Positions 23,753 through 34,745 of a DNA stretch of 64,000 nt are shown piece by piece. The stretch spans positions 341,934-405,933 of the forward strand of contig NW_003101666.1 of NCBI RefSeq assembly GCF_000003855.2, given 5' to 3'. Origin of the DNA: Blastomyces gilchristii SLH14081. Taxonomy: Eukaryota > Ascomycota > Eurotiomycetes > Onygenales > Ajellomycetaceae. How positions within the stretch are numbered: the stretch's first letter is position 1; each line of letters begins with the position of its first letter. Below the pieces are notes generated by a model. The model ran no database searches, had not been told where the DNA came from, and was given only the letters and a program-made list of their open reading frames with translations. Both the position numbers and the translations under genes were made by a program.

Positions 23753-24092
23753 GATTGTGTTAGCGGCCAGTTTTTCTCATTATTGTGTAGGTTGATTTAT
23801 TTTATTATTAATTATTACAGCAACTAACCTAGGTACCCATTCCATGAAGGTTCAAGGTTGGACTTTTTGAATTTTGATGATAAGACAGCTAGCTGCATAT
23901 ATATATCTTATATGCAAGCAAAATATGTGCACTTGGGGGGGGAGGGGCTACATTAAAAACACAAACAAACACCAGAGTAGCATGCAAAATGCCTGATTAA
24001 AGAAATAAGTCAAGCCAGGTCCAAAAAAAAAAAAAAAAAAAAAATACAATACATAACAATCTTCTACATGAGACTGCCAATTTGACTAGAGG

Positions 24093-24108
24093 TACGGAGT
24101 ACTCCGTA
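24093..24108. repeat. Perfect 16-bp palindrome TACGGAGTACTCCGTA
   Basis: Exact inverted repeat without a spacer. The identical sequence recurs at 31150-31165, and half sites occur at several places between 29.4 and 32.3 kb. Confidence 0.9.
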
Positions 24109-24169
24109 TAGAATAGAAGAAAAGATATCAGAAAAGCAGACAAGAAATTTATACATATATTTAAGAGAG

Positions 24170-24200
<31 letters not shown>

Positions 24201-24793
24201 GAGAAGAGATCTGTCTGTCTTGTTTATATACTGATATTCCTAGTTTGATTTGATTTGATGAGAATATGTTTTAAATACAAAGGAAAGTCACAAACAAGAC
24301 ACCAAAAAGAAAAGAGAGGAAGAGACTTAAAAAAGAATTAAAAAAGAACGAAGGTCTGAGAGAGAAAGAAAGAGTGAGTTGATTGAGTTTAAACACACTT
24401 CTGTGATTTCAAGTCAGTTTGGTATTTCATTAAAAAAAAAAAGAAGAAAGAAGAAGTAAGATGTAAGAAGTCCGTCCTATCACTATCCCAAATTCCCGCC
24501 ACCAACAACTACTCAGACAGCCCCTGTTTGGAAATGATGGATTGGCCAGAGGAGGGAAGGGAGGATAGGTTCACACACAGGCTTGCATTGCAATTGTGGA
24601 TCACTGTGCAGCTCTGCATGTTTCCCAACCCCCATAACCCTCACCCACCACCCATCAATCAAACACCCATCCTTATTACACGAGTCAAATCCAAAGGAAG
24701 ACTCTGGATCCCAGTCCCTTTGCTTTCCACTTCACACCACATCCCGCCTTGCCGCACATTCTTGACATGGTATGGTTGTGAAAAAAAGAGTAT

Positions 24794-26699
24794 TTATTTA
24801 ACATCAGCCCCAGTCGACATGCCCCGGTTCTCCAACAAGGCAGTTGGCGCGACTTCCTCCAATGTCTCGTCGGAGAACTTGAGATCCTCTTCGAGGTCCA
24901 CGGTGTCTTTGATCTTGTACAGGATGACGGGCAGGGCGACGATAATACTGCCGCAGAGAAGACCCCAGTTGATAGCGAAGATGGTCATGAATTCGACCTT
25001 GTTGTCGTCGATTCTGTTGAAAAGGGAAGGGGATGTTAGTTTGGTTTTGTGTTGGGTGTTTGGGGGAACGAAGAAGACACTGTGAGTAGTCTTTTATTGG
25101 ATCGGGTTGGAAACTTACTGCCAGGTAGCGGCACCACCGGCGGATTGGAGACCCTTGTAGAAACCAGCGAAGTTCGCAAGTTTACGGCTGTTGTTGCTAA
25201 GGGCACCCATGAACCTAGAAAATTTCGAACAAATTAAACATCAGCAACTGGTTTCACCTCGTTGTTTTGATCCTCGTTCCATTTTCTCTCATTCCCAATT
25301 GCCAGGGAAAAGAAAAACCAAATACGGGGGCAGATAACGCCAAAAGAAAGAAGAAAGAAAGGAATAAAACTCACCAGTACACGCAGGTCTGGTAGGCAGC
25401 ATCGTAAACACCATAGAGGATGTACATGAACATTCCACCAACATAGTCGGAGTCCTTGAAATCAATGATGCGGAAATTTTCAAGGGCGGTATCAGCACGA
25501 GTATACTCGCGTTGCCAGGCATAACCACCACCCCAGACGGCCATGGTGAAAATGAAAAGGACAACCAGGCCGAGACGAGCACGAGTAGTGCGGCGCAGGG
25601 ATGGCATATCCAACATGTAGCCAAAAGCAAAGGCACCAAACATCTGGGCAAGGTAGTAGAGGCAGCTGTTCAGGGCACGGGTACGGATATTGAACTTGGC
25701 GCCGTTGACGTTGTTGAAGTGGTAGGCGTAGAACCAGTTACTGGCGATGAACATAGGGAAGAGAGCGACAATGTACCAGTCGGATACGAGGACTTCGCCA
25801 AGACCCTTGATTTCGGACCACCAGGACGGGTTCTTCATGACAATGACCTGCGAACCGTCCTCACGGCGGACGTATTTGGATTCGACCAGGAAGAAGCAAA
25901 GAACGAAACCGATGAACATAAGAATCATGAAGGCGATGTAGGTTCCGTCGCCGACGGCTCTGCCTTCTGGGGCATTCATGGTTTGGGCCAGGGGGACCTG
26001 TGCATTACCATAATTAGCTCAAACTCGAAAAAATACATAGTCCGTTCTTCCCTGAAAGGGGAAAAAACAAGACCCTTCAGCGTATCATAGAAAGAAAATA
26101 ACACAAAAACCTACCAAGCCTCCAATGACACCACCCAAGTTGAAAATGATCCAGAACCAAGAAATGAATTTACCCTTGGATTTCTCATCGGGATAACTCA
26201 TCATGACAGCACCCTGGGCGCACCACAGACAACCAGCACAAGCACCCAAGAGGGCACCGGCAAAGGTAAGGAAGCCCAGGTTCCTGTTGTGGTTGTACGA
26301 CAACATAGATCCGACATAGAGGAAGTAACCAAAGCCACCGAAGAGAAGAGTCCAGCGGAGACCAACACGATTGGCAATGGAACCGGCAGTGAAACCGATG
26401 ACGGCGAAAGTACTGTAGAGAGCGGTGTTTCCGATGTTGACGGCGTGGGGATCTTGCTGACCACCTCCACCCAGACCGTTCAGGGCGTTAAACATACCCG
26501 GGCACAAGAAGCAGACAAAGGAGACCAGGAGCAGCTGAGAAGTAGGGGACGCATAGTAAGGGAACTTGAAGGATCCGATTTTTGGGCGCTTGTACATCCA
26601 TGGCTTCCCGGAGACGGCACGCGATTGCTCGTGAATGGCTTCCTCGTCGACCGGCTTCTCGATATTCGGGTCCGAGTTCTTCTCACCGTGAGAAGACAT
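24794..26699 (-). CDS. UNC93-like (DUF895-type) multi-pass membrane protein
   Basis: Four exons on the minus strand, 26115-26699, 25375-25997, 25119-25214 and 24794-25013, encode 507 residues. All three introns have GT-AG ends (donors GTAGGT, GTGAGT, GTAAGT). After a charged cytosolic N-terminus of about 50 residues there are about ten to eleven hydrophobic helices. These include the UNC93-family segments PGMFNALNGLGGGG, NRVGLRWTLLFGGFGYFLYVGS and FISWFWIIFNLGGVIGGL. The loop after helix six (VESKYVRREDGSQVIV) and the segment WFYAYHFNNVNGAKFNIRTRALN are also typical. The C-terminal tail is acidic and cytosolic. These proteins belong to the major facilitator superfamily. Their substrates in fungi are mostly unknown, although ion or nutrient transport has been proposed. 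The gene diverges from the deacetylase gene across a 6.5-kb spacer. Confidence 0.9.
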
Positions 26700-27894
26700 T
26701 GTTGCGAGAATATGTCGAAGCGGAGCAACGACAAAAAATTAAAGTGTCAGAGGGGGATTTTATATTAGGGTATAATAAATAACCCTCTGCAGAATCTGTA
26801 ATCGACGACTGTTAGTAATAGACTTGACAACTTCCCACGTTCCCACTTTTTTTAAAATGAGGAAAAGAAAGAAAACAAAAGAAACAAGCAAGCAAGTAGA
26901 AGAGAGTAAGAGAGAACAGGAAAAGTATAGATCGGCCCCTTTTGCGTACAACCAACCAATAGAGGGGGGGGCGGATGGGAAGGGCAAACTCGCGCCAAAA
27001 ACGATTGGAAGGGGCCAAGTAAATAACCGAATTGAATGTAAAAGCAATAAATATTCGCGCAAGGCAAGGCAAGGGGGAAGTAAGCACGGGAAGTTAATAA
27101 ACACCTTGATGTCTTTTTTTTTTTTTTTTTTTCGATCGATGCCTGCAATCCCAGGAGATGGGGGAGAGGTTCCCAATTTCAATCACGCGATTCAATGATA
27201 AATAGAAAAAGGAGTGGATGTGAATGCGACAGGGATGTGAGGAGCAGGACAGAATAAGAAGAACAAGAGCAAGAAGAAGAAGAGAATGGGACTTGGGCGA
27301 CGAGAGTAATTAATCCAGCTGCAGCAACGAAGCGCAGTTAATCTCAAGAGGGGCCAGCGATGAGATTGTGTTATCCAAGCAACAACACGCGAGAGATCCA
27401 GGTACACAACACACAAAGAGAAGGAAAGAAAAAACAAAAAAAGAAAGAAAAAAAAGAGAGAGAGAGAGAGTATAAGGGAGGGGGAGGGGTATGAACAGGT
27501 ATTTATTTAATAAGATCAGGGAAGAGAAGAAAAAAGAACGAGGACGGACGAGGAGGAGGAGGAGGGATTGCAAGGCGGGTACAGTAGCAGTACTAGCACG
27601 GTACTAAAAAACGGAATAGCTATCTATGAATCTTGGGAGAGTCCACCTACCGAGAGTCACGCGAAGATTAAAAATAACCCAATGGAAAAAGGAGAGAAAA
27701 AAGTAATGGGGGGGGGGAAAAAGAAAATAAATCGATGGATAAAAATCGCACACGCAGCACGCGATTGGAGATCTCCACAGGAAGCTTTGACAGCCGCTTC
27801 GTTTGGGGGGGGGGGGGGGAAGGGGGGAGGGGAGGTGGAGGGGGAGAGAGAAGTTTTGGTTGGATGGAGAGAGAGAGATAGATAGATCAGATAT

Positions 27895-27902
<8 letters not shown>

Positions 27903-27926
<24 letters not shown>
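27903..27926. repeat. GA dinucleotide repeat
   Basis: About twelve GA units. Similar GA runs lie at about 27,455-27,470, and a run of 15 G lies at 27,805-27,819. Confidence 0.85.
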
Positions 27927-27928
<2 letters not shown>

Positions 27929-28036
27929 AAGAACCAGGTTTAAAGATGAGCGTCGGAGGGCGCAGATATAACGTTCATGAAGAAGGGGAAGAAAGAGAAA
28001 GAGAGTGTATGTATGTGTTGAATGAGCCGAGATAAG

Positions 28037-28125
28037 GAGTAGTAGTGGTGGTGGTAGTCGGGGTAGTCGTAGTAGTCCTAGTAGTTCTAGTAGTCCTAGT
28101 AGTCGTAGTGGTGGTGGTAGTAGTA
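28037..28125. repeat. Imperfect GTA/GTG trinucleotide repeat
   Basis: Nearly 90 bases of GTAGTA, GTGGTG and CTAGTA-type units. In translation they yield misleading Thr-rich or Leu-rich frames on the minus strand. Confidence 0.8.
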
Positions 28126-28406
28126 GACCGGAGAGCAACAGGAAGATCGTGGAGAACAGCAGCAACAGGGGCCAAGAGATAGGCACACACAAGGGTCGCA
28201 GTGGATGCGCGTTGGCGCAGTTGCTGGCGTTGGCTGGCGGATGAGACAGTAGTAAAGGGCGTCTTAGCAGAGTCGCAGAGGGATGGATGGGGATGCTTCG
28301 GACTTGACTGGAGGCTAGCACGCGACAAGCAACGAGGAAACTGGAGACCAAAAACTGGAGAACTGGCTGGTGGCTGACAATGCTGGAGATGGGAGCAGCT
28401 AGACTC

Positions 28407-28443
28407 TACTGGAGACTGGAGACTGGAGACTGGAGACTGGAGA
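28407..28443. repeat. 7-bp tandem repeat (ACTGGAG)
   Basis: About five copies of a 7-base unit. Less regular related units precede it from about 28,330. Confidence 0.85.
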
Positions 28444-28690
28444 ATGGAGAAATAATGACAAAAGACAACCGCAAAAAAGAAGGATGGATGATGGGATGGA
28501 GAGAGAGTTTTCTCGAGCAGCAACAAAACACACGCTTGTGACTGGACACGGCCGAAGTAACAAACGGCAACCCGTCGAAGCTAACTAACTAATAACCAAC
28601 TACTAGCTAGGAAGCCCGTTGTCGTGTCGTGTGGGGTGGTGGTGTTGGTTGTTGGTGTTAATTAATCTCCAAACATGTAGGCAGTGTATC

Positions 28691-28728
28691 ATGTATGTAT
28701 GTATGTATGTATGTATGTATGTATGTAT
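28691..28728. repeat. ATGT tetranucleotide repeat
   Basis: About nine ATGT units without interruption. Confidence 0.9.
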
Positions 28729-29000
28729 ATGTACATGTATCTGTACAGATATTAATTAGGTATGGGGACTAGCTAAAATGACGGTTTTTATTCCTCGTGG
28801 CGCGCGCGGGGGAGGGAAAAGTCAATGGGGCCAAACAACGGGGTTGGTTGGGAATGGTATTCAAGGAAGAAGTCTCTAGCCGGTACTCAGGAGTCAGCAA
28901 TCTCCACCTGCCGCTAGCCCATGTACGGTATAACTAACTAGCTTCCCTCCCTCCAGCTTCGGGGTTAAAAAAAGACACAAAAACTGGAGAAAAGAGATGA

Positions 29001-29027
29001 ACACTACTGTACGGAGAACAGTAGTGT
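29001..29027. other. Perfect 10-bp inverted repeat (hairpin)
   Basis: ACACTACTGT at 29001-29010 pairs with ACAGTAGTGT at 29018-29027 across a 7-base loop, ACGGAGA. No U-run follows, and this is a eukaryote, so it is not called a terminator. Confidence 0.7.
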
Positions 29028-29274
29028 GTATGTTAATAACTAGCCTCGCTTACCCCAAGTCATCAGTTCAATATCATCAAGCATTTTCCTTATAGTTAAA
29101 GAAATTATGAATAATAAGACCAACCAGCCACCAACCAACTCCTCTAAAACATCAAGAGAATGAATGATCATCATCGTAAAGTATAAATGTCAAGGTTCAT
29201 GCAGGTGATAGAAGCCCCTTCCTTCCATGGGACAGACTGTACTTGTACTTGTACTGTACTGTCCTGTATGTACT

Positions 29275-29316
29275 GTCCTGTCCTGTCCTGTCCTGTCCTG
29301 TCCTGTCCTGTCCTGT
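29275..29316. repeat. TCCTG pentanucleotide repeat
   Basis: About eight TCCTG units flanked on both sides by TACTTGTACTG-type sequence. A GTGGAGA 7-base repeat follows at about 29,356-29,394. Confidence 0.85.
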
Positions 29317-29698
29317 ACTTGTACTGTGCTCAACTCCGGGGGGGGGGGAGGGTGAGTGGAGAGTAGAGAGTGGAGAGTGGAGAGTGGAGAGTGGTCCCGT
29401 ATGGGATCCTCCGTACTCGGCTTTCTATTGGCGGGGCAAACATCGCGGCGGAAATTAACAATCTCCCCGGGCTCTGTTCTATTGGCTGGCTCCACGCTAT
29501 TCTTATCGTCTTAACGGAGTAATCTATCTATCATATCAGGATCTATGCAAGTGCTTGCTGCGATGTTAAATTTAACAAGGGAGGAAGACACGGCAGGCAT
29601 GCATGACGGCGCTTTTTTAATTATAGCAGCTACTATGGGGGAACCGGCTTTGTTTCTATTTCGTTTCTTTTTCTATATTCTATATTCTATATTCTTGT

Positions 29699-29745
29699 TC
29701 TGATTATTCTGATTATTCTGATTATTCTGATTATTCTGATTATTC
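29699..29745. repeat. 9-bp tandem repeat (TTCTGATTA)
   Basis: About five copies of a 9-base unit, directly preceded by three copies of a TTCTATA unit. Confidence 0.85.
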
Positions 29746-30862
29746 TTACTTATTAGACAGGATCAGGATCATGAAATGAATATCTTCAGCCTGCTTATTA
29801 TTATTACGACAATACAAAGCTAAGACCAAGACTGCTCCCTGCTCACTGTTCAACTGCTCAGGTGAGATCCAAAATTTCCTTCTTTGGGTAAGCTCCCGCG
29901 TACCGAAGGGACCTGTGTAAGGACATACCCCGGCAGGCATGGTTCCTTGGTACTGCAGCTCTATTGTCTCTTTCTTGTTTCTTGTTTCCCCAGACCGCGC
30001 CTAAGGAAAGGAAAGCGAGAGAAGAAGAGAGAAGAAATGAAAGAAATGAAAGATAATAATAAACACCCCCCCCAGCAGCGTTCAACGACCAAAAGCAAAA
30101 AAAAAAGGGGGGGGGAAAGAAGAAAAAAAAAAGAAATCAAACCCGCTCACCGAAAGCTCTCAAGTAGAGTAGCCAGCCAAGCAGCTTGCTTCTCCATGCT
30201 AATAAAATATATACGGAGTAATAATAATATAATATTATCCCAAATCTCAAATCTCAAACCTCAAACCTCAAAATCCCAAACGTCTCAAGTCCCCCGGGCC
30301 CAGTCCAGTCCAGGCAGGGCAGGCCCCCCTTCCCTTCCTTCAGGCGCAAGCTGCTACAAAGCTAATTCTTTTAGCCTCCAGCCACAACTCCGCAAGCGCC
30401 GAGCTAGCCTAGTTAGCCGTCAACTTGGGTGTGGTGTCAAGCTTCCACCGCAGCGTTGCACCGGCCTGTTGCTTGTGTTGCTTCTGAAGAGTTTTTCTAC
30501 TAAAAGGAACCGCACCGCAGCAATGCTGGGGTTACATGCTACGTTCAACTTTGGGTTTATATTATTATTTTAAATTCTTGTATATTTGCGGGTTGCGCGG
30601 GTGCGGGTGTGGTTGTGGTGGTTGTGGTGGGGTGGTATTTTGTATATCATGCCAATATCATACATGTGTTGTGTTTATTCATGTATTCGTTTATTCGTTT
30701 ATTCGTTTATTTAATAAAATTGCGTCCCATTCTCTTGTTGCCACTTGGAGCTCAACAACAACAACAACAACGAGCAACATTGAAGGGGTGTGTGTGTGTG
30801 TGTGTGTGACATGATGTCTCGCGGTTGGAAAAGAGTCGGATTCTTATTTTGCCTCCCCGGAT

Positions 30863-30866
<4 letters not shown>

Positions 30867-30902
<36 letters not shown>
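30867..30902. repeat. CT dinucleotide repeat
   Basis: About eighteen CT units. It runs straight into an inverted repeat built from TACGGAGTA (30903-30911) and TACTCCGTA (30922-30930). Confidence 0.9.
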
Positions 30903-30905
<3 letters not shown>

Positions 30906-31149
30906 GGAGTACTACTCTCTCTACTCCGTATACAGAGAGAGAGTAAATAATTTTTACCCCATTCTCGATGATTTTCGCCCAGGATCGCGCATCAGTGATT
31001 GTTCAATCATTGGCTGGCTGTGAACTATTATTTCAATGGCTATTCGCTTGCTTCTTCTCTCATAGGAATAGGAGCTTTACTTCTTTGTCTGTTGTCAACC
31101 TAATCAAACCAATTAACCAATTAACCAACTAACCAACTAACCAACTAAC

Positions 31150-31165
31150 TACGGAGTACTCCGTA
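31150..31165. repeat. Second copy of the 16-bp palindrome TACGGAGTACTCCGTA
   Basis: Identical to 24093-24108. It is preceded by an AACTAACC-type minisatellite. Confidence 0.9.
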
Positions 31166-31631
31166 CTCTCTTCTGTACATCTGATGTGGATAAAAATAAA
31201 TAAATGAATCAAAAAAATGACTTCAGGTTACTGTCGCGGTTACATCTCATTGTTTTCTTACCTCTCTCTTCTCCTCCTCCTCCCCCCCTTTCTCTTTCTA
31301 TCACTTTCTTACTTCACCTTCGCCTACTATAACTATTTCTCATCTATTGCAAACCAAAGCAAACCACCCATTTTTATTTCAAAGCAAGGTCAGGTGTCAG
31401 GTGTCAGGTGTCAGGTGTCAGCTTGAATAATCAAATGATATCAAATCATAGATCCACCAAACAATAATAAACATCAGCAATGGTAAAACAATATTAATGA
31501 TAATTCTAATAATTCTAGACCCTTACACTGTTGCCATGCCATGCCCATGCCCATGCCATGAGTGTCACCGACCGCTGTTAGTTCGCTGTTAGTTCGCGGG
31601 CATCAGAGTGACCGTGCATCCATATTCCCTT

Positions 31632-31668
31632 CCATCCATCCATCCATCCATCCATCCATCCATCCATC
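31632..31668. repeat. CATC tetranucleotide repeat
   Basis: About nine CATC units. Upstream, at about 31,395-31,422, lies a 7-base GTCAGGT repeat. Confidence 0.9.
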
Positions 31669-32890
31669 GCCGCATCATCATCATCGTCGTCGTCGTAGTA
31701 GTAGTAGAAATCTCCAGCGAGGATTCTCTGCTGAAGGATCCACTTTGATCATAGCCATACATAGCCATACGGATAATAATAAGATATCAAAGGAGGCGTA
31801 TTTTACTATAATGTCATGACGGGACCGTCCCTGTCGTATCTATGATACCAGACGTAAGTTACAGCGGGACGTACGGGAGCTGTATCATTATTTGTGTCTG
31901 TGTCGGTGTCAGTCACCGTCGGTATTATTTATTAGGTTTTGCCAGAGAGAAGCTTTATTTAGGGCGATGATGTCATCGTTATCATCGTTAACTATTCATT
32001 CCAAATAAATAAATAATATCGTTGAATCAGAAAAGCGAAAAGGGAGATTTGATTGAATAGAAAAAATTATTTTACCTTCTCTTGCTGGTTTGCCCTGTTG
32101 AAAGGAAGACCTTGCTTGACCTTTTGACCGTTGAAAAATAAAATAATAATAAATAATAAGTTAACGAACCACCAACTAACTCCGAACAAGGGCAAGACAC
32201 ACTACGGAGTTACAACTAGTTACAACTACATCGCCGCGCCAGTGCATCGCATCGCTACATTGGACTGTACATGTACTGTACACTCTCACACTCACCTTTC
32301 TACTGATTATTGGTTTCGTTCTCCCTTCCCTTCTTCTTCTTCTTCTTCTTCTTCTTCTTCTTCTCTTCGGGCAACTCGGCTGCGCTCCGTGACCCACGAT
32401 GATCCCACACCAGATAGTTACATAGTAAGTGGTAATAAGTAGTAGTAGTAGTAGTAGATGGAGAGAGTTTCGGTATCAGAGCAAGAAGTGAGTGAGTGGA
32501 AGGGGAGAACACGAGGGTATCTTTTTCTTTTTCTTTTATTTTCTTTTATTTTTTATTTTATTTTCTTCCCTTAATAACCTAACCATTAGATAGAACAAGG
32601 AAGAATGAATTGTCGTAACTTCGTAACTAATAAATAATTATTGTGGCTTTGTTAATTAATAAACCTTTTTTTTTTTTCCCCTGAATTCCGCCCCGTCATA
32701 GTTCATCTTTTCCCGCTCGGGGTGCTTCACTGCCCGCGATCAGCCGTTTTATTTCATTTTGTCCATTCAATAATAAAATAAAATAAAATAAAATTTATTA
32801 GTCTTCGATTGAAGCTGTAACTAATAAGTGTGAGAGTGAATATTGCTACTTACGGCTGTGGGCGTGGAGACAATATAATTAACAACATCG

Positions 32891-32927
<37 letters not shown>

Positions 32928-33161
32928 GCACACCCCCCTTATTCCTTCTATAACTTACTTCCAGAATGTTTCTTCTGTGTATTTAACCAAAACCCACTCA
33001 TCAAATCAACCAATATCCTCCCCTCCATGATATAGATAGACACATATATCCTAACCCAATCAAGAGCCAAACTGACTTGACCCTACAGAAAAAGAAAAAG
33101 AAAGAAAAAAGAAAGAAAGAAAAAAAAAAAAAGAAAAAAACAACCCATCTCCAACCCAACC

Positions 33162-34745
33162 ATGCCCTCCATAGTCCAAACCCCCGACAGCTCCCCGCTA
33201 ACCCCGCGCATCACTAAATTCACAAACTGCCGCCTCCCGCTCAACGGCCAGCTCATCGAGCAGGATCTCTGGGTCGATTCCGCCTCCGGCAAAATCCTCC
33301 AGGACCAGCAGGCCTTCTACGAGTTCCAGCTCAGCCCGGACCAGACCGTCGACCTGGGCGGCCGCATCCTGGCCCCCGGCTTCCTCGACGTGCAGATCAA
33401 CGGCGCGAAGGGGTTTGATTTCTCCGTGCCGCAGGCGACGAGGGAGAAGTATGATGCGGGTTTCAGGAAGGCGTGTCTGGCGCTGGTGAGGATGGGGGTT
33501 ACGTCGTTTTTGCCGTCGGTGACGAGTCAGGCGGCGGCGGTTTATAAGACGGTATGTTGAAACATGGAAATGGAAATGGTAGTGGGATGGGATGGGATGG
33601 GCGAAAACAAGGCTAAAACGCAAAGAGGAGGTGGGGGGGGGGGAGAATTTATATATTATACGATTACTATGTTATATAAATGGGGGGGGGGGAAACAGAA
33701 GCTAAATCATGAATCACAGGTCCTACCATCCCTAGGCCCCTCTGGCGGATCCCGCCGCGCGGAGGACGGAGCGGAATCTCTCGGCGCACACGTCGAAGGG
33801 CCCTTCCTCAGCCCGGGTAAAAATGGCATCCACACCTCCAGCGTCCTCCTCGCCGCCACCAACGGCTTCCAGGACTTAATAGACTGCTACGGCGAAGAAA
33901 ACCTCCTTATCCCCCAAGATGCCTCCACCCCTACAACCGCCTCCGCCTCCGCCTCCTCCGCAGTCTCAACCACCACCACCACCATCGCCACCACCAATAA
34001 TCCTAATAACAACCCAAGCCCAAACATAAAAATGATCACCGCCGCCCCCGAAGTCGGCGTCATGAACTCCCTCATCCCCCCGCTCACCGCCCAAAACATA
34101 ATCTTCTCCATCGGCCACTCAGACGCCACCTACGAACAAGCCCTCGACGCCCTCGCCGCCGGCGCAACCATGATCACCCACCTCTTCAACGCCATGCGGC
34201 CCTTCTACCACCGCCACCCGGGCATCTTCGGCCTGCTGGGCAAGCAGTCCCAGCAGGCCACCCGCCCCTTCTACGGCCTAATCGCCGACGGCATCCACCT
34301 GCACCCGACCAGCATCCAGATCGCCTACCACGCGCACCCGGCGGGCATGGTGCTGGTGACGGACGCGATGAAGCTGTGCGGCATGCCCGACGGCGTGTAC
34401 GAGTGGACGAACGGGGAGCGCATTGTCAAGAGCGGCGCGCTGCTGACGCTGGAAGGGTCGGCGGAGGGGAAGATTGCGGGGTCCTCGGCGACGCTGATTG
34501 AGTGTGTGAATAATTTTCGGAGGTGGGCGGGCACGGGGGTGGTGGAGGCGGTGCGGGCGGTGACGGAGACGCCGGCGCGCATGCTCGGGGTGGATGGGGT
34601 CAAGGGGGTGTTGACGCCCGGGGCGGATGCGGATTTGGTGGTTTTGGGGGAGGATGTGGAGGGGTCGTTGACGGTTGATCAGGTTTGGAAGTTTGGGGTG
34701 AGGGTTTTTGATCGGGAGAAGGATGGGGAGCGGGAGGAGGTGTGA
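33162..34745 (+). CDS. nagA: N-acetylglucosamine-6-phosphate deacetylase
   Basis: Two exons, 33162-33551 and 33720-34745, with a 168-base intron (donor GTATGT, in-frame stop inside it), give 471 residues. The enzyme removes acetate from GlcNAc-6-phosphate, a cytosolic step in amino-sugar and chitin catabolism. Amidohydrolase-fold marks are all present: APGFLDVQINGAKGFDF, metal ligand Glu156 in HVEGPFL, His263 in SIGHSD, His284 in HLFNAM, the GIHLHP motif, and catalytic Asp345 in LVTDAM. An insertion at about residues 197-233, rich in Thr, Ser, Ala and Asn, interrupts the catalytic domain before KMITAAPE. It is probably a surface loop grown by repeat expansion. The leader is a long purine tract ending in CAACCCAACC just before the ATG. 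The usual partners of fungal GlcNAc clusters (deaminase, kinase, transporter) are not nearby. Confidence 0.93.

Larger units (their letters stand above)
23631..24793. other. Tail-to-tail spacer with homopolymers
   Basis: Spacer between the convergent carboxypeptidase and UNC93-like genes. It holds the G-rich repeat, poly-A runs of about 22 (24023-24044) and 28 (24170-24197) bases, and a perfect 16-bp palindrome at 24093-24108. The frame at 24528-25085 (+) is opposite the real UNC93-like exon and is not a gene. Confidence 0.6.
26700..33161. other. 6.5-kb gene-free region packed with microsatellites
   Basis: All long frames here are translations of simple repeats or polypurine/polypyrimidine tracts, so I call no gene. 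More than a dozen distinct tandem repeats with units of 1 to 9 bases are spread through it, together with palindromes built on TACGGAGTA. It contains the 5' leaders and promoters of the UNC93-like gene (minus) and the deacetylase gene (plus). Confidence 0.6.

Noticed and set aside
25512..26768. Plus-strand frames of 159 and 192 codons
   Set aside because: They lie opposite the exons of the UNC93-like gene and are antisense shadows of them.
27657..28526. Long minus-strand frames rich in Ser, Pro, Leu and Thr
   Set aside because: They are translations of GA, GTA and other simple repeats. They have no domain, no splice-consistent extension and no coding texture.
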